Source of the DNA: Amycolatopsis thermophila
GTDB taxonomy: Bacteria > Actinomycetota > Actinomycetes > Mycobacteriales > Pseudonocardiaceae
Direction: 5' to 3'
Assembly (NCBI RefSeq): GCF_030814215.1
Contig: NZ_JAUSUT010000001.1
Span: forward strand, 4,464,001 to 4,528,000
Length of the DNA stretch: 64,000 bases
A model generated the notes under the pieces. The model saw only the letters and a program-made list of their open reading frames with translations. It had not been told where the DNA came from and made no database searches. Position numbers and translations under genes: made by a program. Positions 54,384-63,742 of this stretch are shown one piece after another. Numbering within the stretch: the stretch's first letter is position 1; each line of letters starts with the position of its first letter.

Positions 54384-56687
54384 TCACGCGCCGGCCGCCA
54401 CTGCGCCGAGCGGCGGTGCGGGGTGGTCGGCGGGCACGACCGCCGAGTAGAGCGCCGTCCAGCAGGAGGGGCAGCAGTACTGCCGGAAGACGACCGCCGC
54501 GTCGACGTAGTCCGCGGCGTTCGCGATGATCTGCGGCCCGGCTTCGGTGGCGGGTCCGTCGAACACCGCGAGCGCGAGGTCGTCGCTCTCGCCGAGGATT
54601 TCCCTGCAGTGACGGCACGCCACGGCCTCACGCGGCCCGTCGGTGATCTCGACCAGGTTGTCGTCGAGTCGCTTGCCCGATGCCAGGTCGGTCTTCCGCC
54701 CGGACGGCGCCCGCAGCAGGCGCGAGCGTTGCCGGCGCTCGGCTCGCCGCCGGTTGCGTTCGGCGGCGGTCGCGGCTTCGTCCACCGCGCCGCCCTCGAC
54801 GACCACCCCGTAGACGCTCCTCGCGGCGTCGGCGGTGATCTTCTCCTCGCGCAGGTCCCTGGCCACGGCGCCGGGATCGCGGGTGAGGGGGTCGCCGTAC
54901 CCGCCGCCGCCCTGCCAGGTCATGACGAACACCTCACCGGGCGCGAGGTGGCTGGAGGCGTAGTTCTGCGCGGGTTCCAGCGTCCCGCCGATCTCGGACA
55001 GGTCGCCGGGAATCCGCCCGGCGGCGAGGACGTCGGTGATGCCGCTGCCGCGGGCCAGCACGTCGAGTCCGGTGTTGCCCGGGTGCCCGCCCGCCAGGCC
55101 GCCGTTCTGCGAGACCGCCTTGCCGTTGGAGGCGAGGACGAGTCCCATCGGGATGCTCGTGCCGTGCGGGGTGATGGCGATCGACGCTCCGACGCCGCCG
55201 CGGTGCCGCCCCGGGCCGCCGGAGTCGGGCACCTCGCGGCGCCACAGCGCCAGGACCGGGTAGAGGAACTCGGTCATCTCGACATCGGGGATGCGGCCCA
55301 TCGGGATGCAGAACAGGCCGCCGGTGTCGATGCCGTCGGCGTGCGGGCGGGCCCCGTACCCGCCGGACATCGGCTCCATGATGATGTTGAGGAACGGGGC
55401 GGGCTGCTCGCCGCGCTCGTCGAGTCCCGCGATCACGGCGGTGTCCCAGGTGCCGCAGCAGGTGGCCTGGACGTTCTTGCCGAGTTCGAGGTCGCGGTCG
55501 AGCATCTGGGCCAGGCATTCGGCGACCAGGTTGCCGGTGAGCCAGGCCGGGCCGATCGGCCCGCGGCCGACCGCGGCGGGGTAGGTGGCGTTGTTCAGCG
55601 TGCCCTCTTCGGTGACGAGGTCGAAGCAGCGCATCAGCCCGCCGGCCGACCACGGGATGTCGCCGGCCAGGATGGGCAGCAGGGCGAGCATGACGCCGCC
55701 GCGCATCCCGGCGTAGGTGCAGTTGACCACGCCGGACTGGGGGCCGGTGCCGGTGAAGTCGAACGTGAGGTGGTCGCCGGTCTTGGTGGTGGTGACGGTG
55801 ATCTTGTGCAGGCCGCGGTCGCCCTCGTGGGACTGGTCCTGGTACCCGGTCGCGGTCCAGCTGCCGTCGGGCAGGCCGGCGAGCTTGCCGCGCAGCCGGG
55901 TCTCGGCGTCGGCCATCATGCGCTTCATCACGGCCTTGACGGTGTCGGCGCCGTACTGCTCGATCAGCGCGTGCAGGCGTTCGCGGCCGACGTTGTTGGC
56001 GCCGATCTTGGCGCGCAGGTCGAGGGCGACCAGCATGGGCACCCGGGAGCGCCGGACCCACAGGTCGGCCACGTCGCGCTGGAGCTGGAAGTCGCGCACC
56101 ACCTTGACGGGCGGGGTGGGCAGCGATTCGGAGAAGACGTCCTGCGCGGCGGGGGAGAACGAGCCGAGCCCGACACCGCCGAGGTCCGGTTCGTGGCAGA
56201 TCGCGCTGGTCCAGGCGAACAGCTCGCCGTCGTGGAAAACCGGCTGGTACACCATCACGTCGTTCTGGTGCAGGCCGCCGCCGACCCACGGGTCGTTGGT
56301 GAGGAACATGTCCCCGTCGGCGATCCCGGGGTTGGTGGCGCGGTGGCGCAGCGTCCAGTAGATGGCCAGGTCGACGGCGCCGACCAGCATGGTGTTGTAG
56401 AGGCCGACCTGGACCTCCTGGCCGAGCTCGTCGGAGATGGCGAAGTCGAAGTCGTTGGCGTCGGTCACGATCGGCGAGCCGGACATGCGCTTGAGCGCTT
56501 CGCCCATCTCGTCGGTGACCGACCACAGGCGGTGGCGCACCACCTCGTAGGTGAGCGGGTCGAGCGCGTCGACCTGCTCCTGGGTGACGGTGTGGACCGG
56601 CAGGGTGGTGGGCAGCGAGCGCTGCAGCTCCGCCGGGTCGACGGGACGGCTGGAGAAGGTCTCGGAACCCAGGATGGGCATGCTCAT
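54384..56687 (-). CDS. HyuB-type subunit with an additional C-terminal cysteine-rich domain
   Basis: A 767-residue HyuB: DPLTYEVVRHRLWSVTDEMGEAL, FLTNDPWVGGGLHQNDVMVYQPVF, HLTFDFTGTGPQSGVVNC and WQGGGGYGDPLTRDP. After residue about 600 it carries some 165 extra residues with CRHCREILG and YCCPSCWTALYS, a likely zinc ribbon. The layout resembles a fusion with the small gamma subunit of acetone/acetophenone carboxylases; this is inference. It may therefore carboxylate a ketone or phenol, or open a cyclic amide with ATP. The ATG overlaps the hyuA stop (ATGA). The first HyuB in this window lacks this domain. Confidence 0.87.
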   Translation of the reverse strand: MSMPILGSETFSSRPVDPAELQRSLPTTLPVHTVTQEQVDALDPLTYEVVRHRLWSVTDEMGEALKRMSGSPIVTDANDFDFAISDELGQEVQVGLYNTMLVGAVDLAIYWTLRHRATNPGIADGDMFLTNDPWVGGGLHQNDVMVYQPVFHDGELFAWTSAICHEPDLGGVGLGSFSPAAQDVFSESLPTPPVKVVRDFQLQRDVADLWVRRSRVPMLVALDLRAKIGANNVGRERLHALIEQYGADTVKAVMKRMMADAETRLRGKLAGLPDGSWTATGYQDQSHEGDRGLHKITVTTTKTGDHLTFDFTGTGPQSGVVNCTYAGMRGGVMLALLPILAGDIPWSAGGLMRCFDLVTEEGTLNNATYPAAVGRGPIGPAWLTGNLVAECLAQMLDRDLELGKNVQATCCGTWDTAVIAGLDERGEQPAPFLNIIMEPMSGGYGARPHADGIDTGGLFCIPMGRIPDVEMTEFLYPVLALWRREVPDSGGPGRHRGGVGASIAITPHGTSIPMGLVLASNGKAVSQNGGLAGGHPGNTGLDVLARGSGITDVLAAGRIPGDLSEIGGTLEPAQNYASSHLAPGEVFVMTWQGGGGYGDPLTRDPGAVARDLREEKITADAARSVYGVVVEGGAVDEAATAAERNRRRAERRQRSRLLRAPSGRKTDLASGKRLDDNLVEITDGPREAVACRHCREILGESDDLALAVFDGPATEAGPQIIANAADYVDAAVVFRQYCCPSCWTALYSAVVPADHPAPPLGAVAAGA

Positions 56688-58804
56688 GAGGTGCTCCCGG
56701 CGGGGGTGCGGCGGATGATCAGGTTGCCGAGCGAATCCACGGTGCCTGTGGTGCCGGCCGGGACGACGACGGTGGTCGTGGGGACCTCGACGATGGCCGG
56801 GCCGGCGAGCTCGTGCCCGGCGCGCAGCGCGCGGTAGTCGTAGACGGGCGTGTCGGCGTAGCCGGCGGCGGCGTCGAGGCAGACCGGGCGCCGGCCGGCC
56901 AGCGCCGCGGCCGGGTCCGGTGAGCCGGCGGCCGGAATCGTGGGCAGTTCGGGCGAGAACGGCAGCACGCCGATCCCGCGCACGCGGAAGGTGATGGCCT
57001 GGATGCCGGCTTCGCGGAAGCCCGCCTCCTGGCCGTAGAGCGCGGCGTAGCGCTCCTCGAACGCCGCCGCGGCCTCCTCGATCGCGGCCGCGTCGAGCGG
57101 GCCGCTCACGACCGGTGCGGTGACTTCGGCCAGTTGCATCGAATAGCGCATGTCGATCTCGCGGTGCAGCTCCACGGTTTCGAACCGCACACCCTGCCGG
57201 TCGAGCCCCTCGCGGACCTGCTTCTCCAGGTCGGCGAAGTTCTGCTCGGCCCGGGCCGGGTCGAACGGCACGGTGGTGGGGTCGGACAGTTCGGCGGCCA
57301 GCGCGATGTCCGAGGACGCCAGGCCGTAGGCGGAGAACGCGGACGCGACCGGGCCCAGCGGGACCACGACCTCGTCGACCCCCACCTCGGCGGCGTAGCC
57401 GGCGCAGTGCGCGGGTCCGGCACCGCCGAAGGCGTAGAGCACGAACTCGCGCGGGTCGTGTCCGGCTTCGACGACGGTCTTGCGCAGCAGGTCGCCCGTC
57501 TGGGCGTTCTGCACGGTGTAGATCGCGGCGGCCGCTTCTTCGATCGAGAGGCCGAGTGGTTTCGCGATCTGGGTGTCGATGGCCTGGCGCGCCAGCTCGA
57601 GCGAGAGGGGTTTGCGGCCGCCGAGCAGGCCGCGCTCGGGCAGGATGCCGAGCACGAGGTTGGCGTCGGTGTTGGTCGGCTCGGTGCCGCCGTTGCCGTA
57701 GCAGGCGGGGCCGGGCACGGCCTGGGCGCTGCGCGGCCCGATGCGCAGGTTGCCGCCCGCGTCGAGCCAGGCGATCGCGCCGCCGCCGGACCCGATGGCG
57801 TCCACCCGCAGGGTGGGCACGTTGATCGGGTGGTGGTTGATCACCGTGGTCGTGTCGCGGACCGGTTCGCCGTCCACGACCAGCCCGGCCAGGAACGTGG
57901 TGCCGCCGACGTCGGTGGAGATGATGTTGCGGTGGCCCAGCTGGCGGCCCAGTGCCACCGACCCGACCACACCACCGGTCAGCACGGAGCCGACGGTGCT
58001 GATCGCGGTGGCCGGGGCCTCCTTGGCGGCGACGGCCCCGCCGTTGCTCTGCATCACCAGCAACGGGCCGGACAGCCGGTTCGCGCGGAGCGTGGTCTCC
58101 AGCGTGGTGAGGTAGTCGCGCAGGCCCGGCCCGATCTGGGTGCTCATGATCGTGGTGGCGTTGCGGGCGAACTCGCGGATGCGGGGACTCACTTCGCTGG
58201 ACAGCGCGACGAACACCCCGGGGTCCTGCTCGGCGACCAGTTCCCGCAGCCGCCGCTCGTGGACCGGGTTGCGGAACGACCACAACAGCGACACCGCGAT
58301 GGCGCGCACGCCGTCGTCGAGCAGGGTGCGGATCGCGGCGCGGGCCTCGTCCTCGTCGAGGGGGACGACGATCCGGCCGTCGCGGTCGAGCCGCTCGGTC
58401 ACCTCGAGCGCGTGGCGCTTGGGCAGCAGGGTGTGGTCCTTGGCCTGGCCGAGCACGTTCTGCAGTTCGTGCGGCGAGCGGCCGAGGTAGCGGCCCTCGA
58501 CGTTCATGATGAAGATCGAGTCGCGGTGGCCCCGGGTGGTCAGGAAACCGACCGGGGGCACGTTGCCCATCACCAGCGCGTTGAGCGAGGACGTCGTGCC
58601 GTGCGCGATGTGGTGGGTGTCGGCCAGCATCTCCGGCAGCGGCCGGCCCAGCTGGCCGGCCAGCAGTTCGAGCACGTCGAGGACACCGCGGGAGTAGTCC
58701 GGCGGGGTGGACGGGGACTTGGCGGCCAGCACGGTCCCGGCGTCGTCGTCGAGGACGGCGTCGGTGAACGTGCCGCCCACGTCCACGCCGATGACATAGG
58801 CCAT
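56684..58804 (-). CDS. HyuA-type subunit, acetone carboxylase/oxoprolinase family
   Basis: A 706-residue HyuA protein with an actin-like ATPase fold: IGVDVGGTFTDAVLDDD at residues 5-21, HGTTSSLNALVMGN, VMQSNGGAV, STDVGGTTFLAGLV and YAFGGAGPAHCAGYAAEVG. It hydrolyses ATP to activate the substrate for the B subunit. It is first in a two-gene operon and divergent from the FAD monooxygenase gene; GTCAA-N4-TTGAC boxes lie between them. It differs from the 680-residue HyuA at 29139, so the two systems likely act on different substrates. Confidence 0.9.
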   Translation of the reverse strand: MAYVIGVDVGGTFTDAVLDDDAGTVLAAKSPSTPPDYSRGVLDVLELLAGQLGRPLPEMLADTHHIAHGTTSSLNALVMGNVPPVGFLTTRGHRDSIFIMNVEGRYLGRSPHELQNVLGQAKDHTLLPKRHALEVTERLDRDGRIVVPLDEDEARAAIRTLLDDGVRAIAVSLLWSFRNPVHERRLRELVAEQDPGVFVALSSEVSPRIREFARNATTIMSTQIGPGLRDYLTTLETTLRANRLSGPLLVMQSNGGAVAAKEAPATAISTVGSVLTGGVVGSVALGRQLGHRNIISTDVGGTTFLAGLVVDGEPVRDTTTVINHHPINVPTLRVDAIGSGGGAIAWLDAGGNLRIGPRSAQAVPGPACYGNGGTEPTNTDANLVLGILPERGLLGGRKPLSLELARQAIDTQIAKPLGLSIEEAAAAIYTVQNAQTGDLLRKTVVEAGHDPREFVLYAFGGAGPAHCAGYAAEVGVDEVVVPLGPVASAFSAYGLASSDIALAAELSDPTTVPFDPARAEQNFADLEKQVREGLDRQGVRFETVELHREIDMRYSMQLAEVTAPVVSGPLDAAAIEEAAAAFEERYAALYGQEAGFREAGIQAITFRVRGIGVLPFSPELPTIPAAGSPDPAAALAGRRPVCLDAAAGYADTPVYDYRALRAGHELAGPAIVEVPTTTVVVPAGTTGTVDSLGNLIIRRTPAGSTS

Positions 58805-58845
58805 GACTCACGCTCCTTTGCGCGGAGGCTACTAACGGATGAGTA

Positions 58846-58914
58846 GACTATTCAACGCTGACGACAGTAGTCAAGGACTTGACGCGCCCTCTTCCATGCC
58901 GTCAAATAGTCGAC
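58846..58914. promoter_or_regulatory. Divergent operator region with GTCAA-N4-TTGAC boxes
   Basis: GTCAAGGACTTGAC (58870-58883) is a palindrome with 5-base arms. GTCAAATAGTCGAC (58901-58914), 31 bases on, matches it with one base changed. GACTATT (58846-58852) is the inverse of AATAGTC (58905-58911). The same 14-base form recurs at 63668-63681 before the VOC gene. The most likely binding protein is the TetR regulator at 62891-63610. Confidence 0.7.
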
Positions 58915-58939
58915 GGTCTAGTTGAACCGGGAGGTCAGG

Positions 58940-60475
58940 ATGCACCTGAGTCGAGCCGCGGTGCTCGGTGGGGGACCGGGCGGGCTCTACGCCGCACGCC
59001 TGCTCAAGCTCGCGTACCCGTCCTGCGAAGTGACCGTGTACGAACAGGGCACGCCCGACGCCACCTTCGGCTTCGGGGTGGGACTCGCCGCGGGCACCCA
59101 GCGCAAGCTCGACGCGGCCGACCCCGACACGCTGCGCGACCTCGTCGCCGCGGGGCACCGCCACGACATGACCCTGCGGGTCGGCGCCGACACCGTGCGG
59201 GTGCGCAACGACCGCCTGATCGGGATCGCCCGCACCGAGCTGCTCGCGATCCTGCACCGCCACGCGGAAAAGGCCGGGGCGGCGCTGGAGTTCGGCAGCC
59301 GCCGCACGGCCGCCGAACTCGACGCCGACCTGGTGATCGCCGCCGACGGGGTGAGCAGCGAAACCCGCGGGAACGGGCCCTTCGGCACCCGGATCGACGT
59401 CGGCCGGGGCCTCTACCTGTGGTGCGGCACCGACTTCGCGCTCGAGGACGCCGTGTTCGCCCCGGTGCACACCGAGCACGGCACGTTCGTCACCCACGCC
59501 TACCCCTACTCGGGCGGGCGCAGCACCTTCCTCATCGAGACCGACGAGCGCACGTGGCGCAACGCCGGGTTCGACGTCTCCACCGCGGCGACGCCGTTCG
59601 ACGCCTCCGACGAGGTGTCCCTGGCCTACCTGGGAGAGATCTTCGCCGAGCAGCTGCGCGGCCGCCCGTTGATCGGCAACCGCACCCGCTGGCTGCGCTT
59701 CCGGACGGTGCGGTGCGCGCGCTGGTCCGCCGGGCGCACGGTGCTGCTGGGCGATGCCGCGCACACCGCGCACTTCTCCATCGGCTCCGGCACGAAGCTG
59801 GCGATGGAGGACGCGATCGGCCTGGTCGCGGCACTGCGGGAGGCGCCGGACCTGGCGACGGCGTTCGCGCGGTACGAGGCCGCGCGCCGACCCGCCGTCG
59901 AGCGGCTGCAGGAACTCGCCCGCCGCAGCCAGTTGTGGTGGGAGTCGTTCCCCGCGCGCTTGCACCTGCCCGTCGAACGGCTCATGGTGGCCTACATGAC
60001 CCGGTCCGGGAACGTGCCGCTGGACCGCTTCGCGGCCACGAACCCCGATGTCGTGGCCGCGGCGCTCACCCACTACGCGGGCGAACAACCACCGCCGTCT
60101 CCGGACGCCGTCACCGGCTGGGTGCTCGACCGCCCGTTGATCCACAACGGACGGCATTACCCGCACCGGCACCCGGCGCGCGTGGACGCGAACCTGGTCA
60201 CCCTCGACGAGGTGCTCACCGACCCGTGGGACGAGACCGGCGACGCCGTCGTCGCGCGGGCCCGGCGCGCTCGCGCCGACGGCGCCGACGGGTTCCGCTT
60301 CACCGGGCCCGGCGACCGCGCCGCCGTGCTCACCCGGCTCGACCTCGCCGAGCGGGTCCGCACCGAGGTGGGCGGGCTGTCCGTCGTGGAGGCACCGGCG
60401 GCGCTGCGCGAGGACCTCGCCGCGGGCCTGGTCAGCGGCCGCACCGACCTCGCGTCCTTCACCGGGGAGTCGTGA
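58940..60475 (+). CDS. FAD monooxygenase, anthraniloyl-CoA/salicyloyl-CoA hydroxylase type
   Basis: A 511-residue flavoprotein. FAD binds at VLGGGPGGLYAARLLKLAYP (residues 8-27); FGFGVGLAAGTQRKLD and GDAAHTAHFSIGSGTKLAMEDAIGL are the signatures of the branch containing salicyloyl-CoA 5-hydroxylase and the monooxygenase domain of anthraniloyl-CoA monooxygenase. It probably hydroxylates an aromatic CoA thioester using NAD(P)H and O2. ATG at 58940 follows GGGAGGTCAGG. Its stop overlaps the ligase start, so the CoA ligase next door likely makes its substrate. Confidence 0.85.
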   Translation: MHLSRAAVLGGGPGGLYAARLLKLAYPSCEVTVYEQGTPDATFGFGVGLAAGTQRKLDAADPDTLRDLVAAGHRHDMTLRVGADTVRVRNDRLIGIARTELLAILHRHAEKAGAALEFGSRRTAAELDADLVIAADGVSSETRGNGPFGTRIDVGRGLYLWCGTDFALEDAVFAPVHTEHGTFVTHAYPYSGGRSTFLIETDERTWRNAGFDVSTAATPFDASDEVSLAYLGEIFAEQLRGRPLIGNRTRWLRFRTVRCARWSAGRTVLLGDAAHTAHFSIGSGTKLAMEDAIGLVAALREAPDLATAFARYEAARRPAVERLQELARRSQLWWESFPARLHLPVERLMVAYMTRSGNVPLDRFAATNPDVVAAALTHYAGEQPPPSPDAVTGWVLDRPLIHNGRHYPHRHPARVDANLVTLDEVLTDPWDETGDAVVARARRARADGADGFRFTGPGDRAAVLTRLDLAERVRTEVGGLSVVEAPAALREDLAAGLVSGRTDLASFTGES

Positions 60476-62142
60476 TGGGCAAGCTCGTGACCTACCCCGC
60501 CGACCTGCGCCGCGCGTACCGCGAAGCCGGGCTGTGGGGCCCCCGCACCCTCGCCGACGAGTTCCACCGCGTCGCGCGCGCCCACCCCGCCCGCCACGCC
60601 GTCGTCGCCCTGGACGGCCGGCTGAGCTACCGCGAACTCGACGAACGCAGCGACCTCCTGGCCGCGGGACTGGCCGGGCTCGGCCTCGCGCCCGGCGAGC
60701 CGGTGCTGTTCCAGGTCACCAACCGGCTGGACACCGTCGTCGCCTGGTACGGCGTGCTCAAGGCCGGTTTGGTGCCGGTGTGCACGCTGGCCGCGCACCG
60801 GGGTCACGAGATCGGCGAGATCAGCCGGCGCGTCGGCGCCACCGCGCACCTGGTGGAGGCCGGTACCCGCGGGTTCGACCTGATCGCCTTCGCGCTCGGG
60901 CAGCGACGCGACCACCCCACGCTCCGGCACGTCCTGACCCTCGGCGCGCGGGACGACCCGCGCGGCATCCCCGTCGAAACGCTGGCCGCTGACCTGGACC
61001 CCGGCACCGCCCGCGAGACCGTCGCGCGGATCCAGTCCGCGATCGACCCCGACGACGTCGCGGTCTTCCAGCTCTCCGGCGGCACCACCGGCGTGCCCAA
61101 GGTGATCCCGCGGCTGCACGCCGAGTACTGGTACAACGCCGCCGCCTACGCCCGGTCCTGGGACTGGGGCCCGCACACCCGCGTCGCCCACCTGATCCCG
61201 GTCATCCACAACGCGGGCATCGTCTGCGCCGTGCACGGGCCGCACAGCGCGGGCGCCTGCCTGGTCCTGGGGACACCGGACCTCGACGAGTCGCTGCCGC
61301 TGCTGGCCCGCGAACGCGCCACCCACGTGCTGCTGGGGCACGGGCACTTCCGCGCCGCGAGCCACCCCGCGTTCGCGGCCGCCACCGCTTCGGTGACGCA
61401 GGTCGTGCTGTCGGGCAGCAAGATCCCGCCCGCGCTGTTCGACGGCCTCGAACGCCGGGGGCTGTGGTCCGGGCAGCTGTTCGGCATGGGGGAGGGACTG
61501 TTCCTCACCACCCGCCCCGGCGCGCCGCGCGAGGCCCGCGCGACCACCGTCGGCACCCCACTGTCCGAACTGGACGAGATCCGCATTCTCGAACCCGGAT
61601 CGGAGACCGTGCTTCCCGACGGCGAGACCGGCGAGCTGTGCTGCCGCGGCCCGTACACCCTGCGCGGCTACTTCGACGCCCCGGAGCACAACGCGCGCGC
61701 CTTCACCTCCGACGGCTTCTACCGCACCGGAGACCTCGCGGCGGTGCGCGTCATCGACGGCGAGCGGTACGTGTCCATCGAGGGCCGGATCAAGGACGTG
61801 ATCAACCGCGGCGGCGAGAAGATCAACGCCGAGGAGATCGAGCTGCTGCTGGTGCGCCACCCCCGCGTGAGTGCCGCCGCGGTCGTCGCCATGCCCGATC
61901 CCCGTCTCGGCGAACGGGCCTGCGCCTTCCTCGTCACCGAGGGCGGACCGCTGGCCCTGAGCGAGGTCCAGGAGCACTTCGCCGCGCTGGGCGTGGCCAA
62001 GTTCAAATGGCCCGAACGCCTCGAACACCTCACCGAGATGCCCCGCACCCTCGTCGGGAAGCTCGACAAGAAGCGCCTGCACGCCGAGATCGCCGAGAAG
62101 GTCACGGCCGAACTCGCGTCCACCACAGGAGGTAACCCGTGA
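60475..62142 (+). CDS. Acyl/aryl adenylate-forming ligase
   Basis: A 555-residue AMP-binding ligase. The P-loop is FQLSGGTTGVPKVIPRLHAEY (about 195-215), with the Tyr/Asp motif YRTGDLAAV and the hinge IEGRIKDVINRGGEKINAEEIE; the catalytic lysine is in TLVGKLDKKRL. It most resembles 2,3-dihydroxybenzoate and salicylate-AMP ligases (WGPRTLADEFHRVARAHP start). It activates an aromatic acid to the adenylate or CoA ester. The ATG overlaps the preceding stop by one base, and its own stop overlaps the isomerase start by GTGA. Confidence 0.87.
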   Translation: MGKLVTYPADLRRAYREAGLWGPRTLADEFHRVARAHPARHAVVALDGRLSYRELDERSDLLAAGLAGLGLAPGEPVLFQVTNRLDTVVAWYGVLKAGLVPVCTLAAHRGHEIGEISRRVGATAHLVEAGTRGFDLIAFALGQRRDHPTLRHVLTLGARDDPRGIPVETLAADLDPGTARETVARIQSAIDPDDVAVFQLSGGTTGVPKVIPRLHAEYWYNAAAYARSWDWGPHTRVAHLIPVIHNAGIVCAVHGPHSAGACLVLGTPDLDESLPLLARERATHVLLGHGHFRAASHPAFAAATASVTQVVLSGSKIPPALFDGLERRGLWSGQLFGMGEGLFLTTRPGAPREARATTVGTPLSELDEIRILEPGSETVLPDGETGELCCRGPYTLRGYFDAPEHNARAFTSDGFYRTGDLAAVRVIDGERYVSIEGRIKDVINRGGEKINAEEIELLLVRHPRVSAAAVVAMPDPRLGERACAFLVTEGGPLALSEVQEHFAALGVAKFKWPERLEHLTEMPRTLVGKLDKKRLHAEIAEKVTAELASTTGGNP

Positions 62143-62894
62143 CCGCAGTCCACCGCATCGGCCTGATCGTGCCCAGCTCGAACGTCACCGTCGAGACCGA
62201 GGTGCCGGCGCTGCTCGCCCGCCACCGCGGCGCCCGGTTCTCGTTCCACTCCAGCCGGATGCGGATGCACCGGGTCTCGCCGGAGGAGCTGCGGGCCATG
62301 AACGCCCAGCGCGAGCGGTGTGTCGACGAACTCGCCGACGCCGGCGTGGACGCGCTGCTCTACGCCTGCCTGGTCGCGCTGATGGCGCAGGGACCGGGCG
62401 AGCACCGGCGGACCGAGAAGGCGGTCACCGGCCGGCTCGCGCGCAGCGGCCGCCGCCCCGCGGTGCTCTCCAGTGCGGGTGCGCTCGTCGAAGGGCTGCA
62501 GGCGCTCGGTGCCCGGCGCATCGCGCTGGTGACCCCGTACCTGCGGCCGCTGGCCGAGCAGGTCGTGGGCTACCTGCGGGCCGAGGGCTTCGACGTCGTC
62601 GACTGGGCCGCCCTCGAGGTCGGCGACAACGCCGAGGTCGGCTGCATCCCGGGCGACCGCGTGATGGCCGCCGCCCGCGGTCTCGACCTCGACGGTGCCG
62701 ACGCGCTGGTGATCTCCGCGTGCGTGCAGATGCCCTCGCTCGGGCTCATCACCGCCGCCGAGGAGGAGTTCGGCCTGCCGGTGCTGTCGGCGGCCACCGC
62801 CGGTGCCTACAGCCTGCTGCGGCACCTCGGCCTGCCGCCCGAGCTTCCCGACGCCGGGCGGTTGCTCGCCGCGCCACTACCATCACATCCATGA
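62139..62894 (+). CDS. maiA: Maleate cis-trans isomerase (Asp/Glu racemase superfamily)
   Basis: A 251-residue racemase-fold enzyme. C77 (YACLVALMAQG) and C195 (ISACVQMPS) match Cys76 and Cys194 of Nocardia farcinica maleate isomerase with a shift of one. N15 in VPSSNVTVE is also conserved. It converts maleate to fumarate, feeding the TCA cycle. GTG at 62139 overlaps the ligase stop; the TetR gene start overlaps its own stop. This suggests that the pathway in this operon yields maleate. Confidence 0.87.
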   Translation: MTAVHRIGLIVPSSNVTVETEVPALLARHRGARFSFHSSRMRMHRVSPEELRAMNAQRERCVDELADAGVDALLYACLVALMAQGPGEHRRTEKAVTGRLARSGRRPAVLSSAGALVEGLQALGARRIALVTPYLRPLAEQVVGYLRAEGFDVVDWAALEVGDNAEVGCIPGDRVMAAARGLDLDGADALVISACVQMPSLGLITAAEEEFGLPVLSAATAGAYSLLRHLGLPPELPDAGRLLAAPLPSHP

Positions 62895-63610
62895 CCCGCA
62901 AGAAGACGGCGAACGTCGGCGAGGTGAAGACCGGGAGCACCGCGCGGCGCGAGCTGGTGGAGAACGAGCTCTACGAGCACGCCACCCGGCTGTTCGCCGA
63001 GCGCGGGTTCGCCGGCACCAGCCTGCAGGACATCGCCGACGCGCTGGGCATCACGCGGCCGGCGCTCTACTACTACGTCAAGAGCAAGGACGAGCTGCTC
63101 GCCAAGCTCGTCACCGAGGTCACCAACGGGCCGCTGGACGAGCTGAGCGAGCTGGTCGCGCGGGACGAGCTGGACCCGGTGCAGAAGCTGCGCGGGATCG
63201 TCGAGGTCATCGTCGGCCGCCGGGCGACGCAGCCGGCCCGGTTCCGGCTGCTGATCCGGTCGGAGGCCGAACTGCCCGCCGAGCTGACCGCGGCGTACGA
63301 CGACAGCCGCCGCGCCGTGCTCAAGACCATCGCGGGGGTGATCGAGGACGGGGTGCGCGCGGGCCGGTTCCGCCCGGTCGACCCGCGCGTCGCGGCGCTC
63401 GGCGTGCTGGGCATGTGCAACTGGGTCGCCTGGTGGTTCCACCCCGGCGGCCGCGACACGGCCGAGGACGTCATCGAACAGCTCGCCGACATGGCCGTGG
63501 GCGCGTTGCAGCGTCCCGACCACCACGTGCTCGACGGGGAGGGGCCGGCGGCGGCGCTGAAGATGCTGCGGCAGGACCTCGACTACCTGGAGCGCATCCT
63601 GGACCGCTGA
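62891..63610 (+). CDS. TetR-family regulator of the catabolic cluster
   Basis: A 239-residue TetR protein: YEHATRLFAERGFAGTSLQD, helix-turn-helix IADALGITRPALYYYVKSKDELLAKL, and a long C-terminal domain with MCNWVAWWFHPGG, a TetR_C feature of fatty-acid or aromatic-CoA sensing members. The ATG overlaps the isomerase stop (ATGA), placing the regulator in the operon it likely controls. GTCAA-N4-TTGAC boxes at 58870, 58901 and 63668 are candidate sites. A hairpin plus T-rich tail follows the gene. Confidence 0.88.
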   Translation: MTRKKTANVGEVKTGSTARRELVENELYEHATRLFAERGFAGTSLQDIADALGITRPALYYYVKSKDELLAKLVTEVTNGPLDELSELVARDELDPVQKLRGIVEVIVGRRATQPARFRLLIRSEAELPAELTAAYDDSRRAVLKTIAGVIEDGVRAGRFRPVDPRVAALGVLGMCNWVAWWFHPGGRDTAEDVIEQLADMAVGALQRPDHHVLDGEGPAAALKMLRQDLDYLERILDR

Positions 63611-63615
63611 TCCCG

Positions 63616-63643
63616 CCCCTCCGCCGCCGGTGGAGGGGTCTTT
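63616..63643 (+). terminator. Intrinsic terminator after the TetR gene
   Basis: CCCCTCC (63616-63622) and GGAGGGG (63632-63638) pair around a 9-base loop and are followed by TCTTT. This is the clearest intrinsic terminator in the window and separates the catabolic operon from the VOC gene. Confidence 0.75.
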
Positions 63644-63667
63644 CCGGCCCTGCGATTCGTCTCAACC

Positions 63668-63681
63668 GTCAAACTGTTGAC
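63668..63681 (+). promoter_or_regulatory. GTCAA-N4-TTGAC box upstream of the VOC gene
   Basis: GTCAAACTGTTGAC has the same arms and spacing as the box at 58870-58883. It lies 61 bases before the VOC start and just after the terminator, inside the expected promoter region, implying co-regulation with the divergent catabolic operons. Confidence 0.7.
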
Positions 63682-63742
63682 TCAAGCGTCGAGAGCGGCG
63701 TACCGTCCGGGTACGAGCACTCGCCCAGGGGAAGGACATGCC

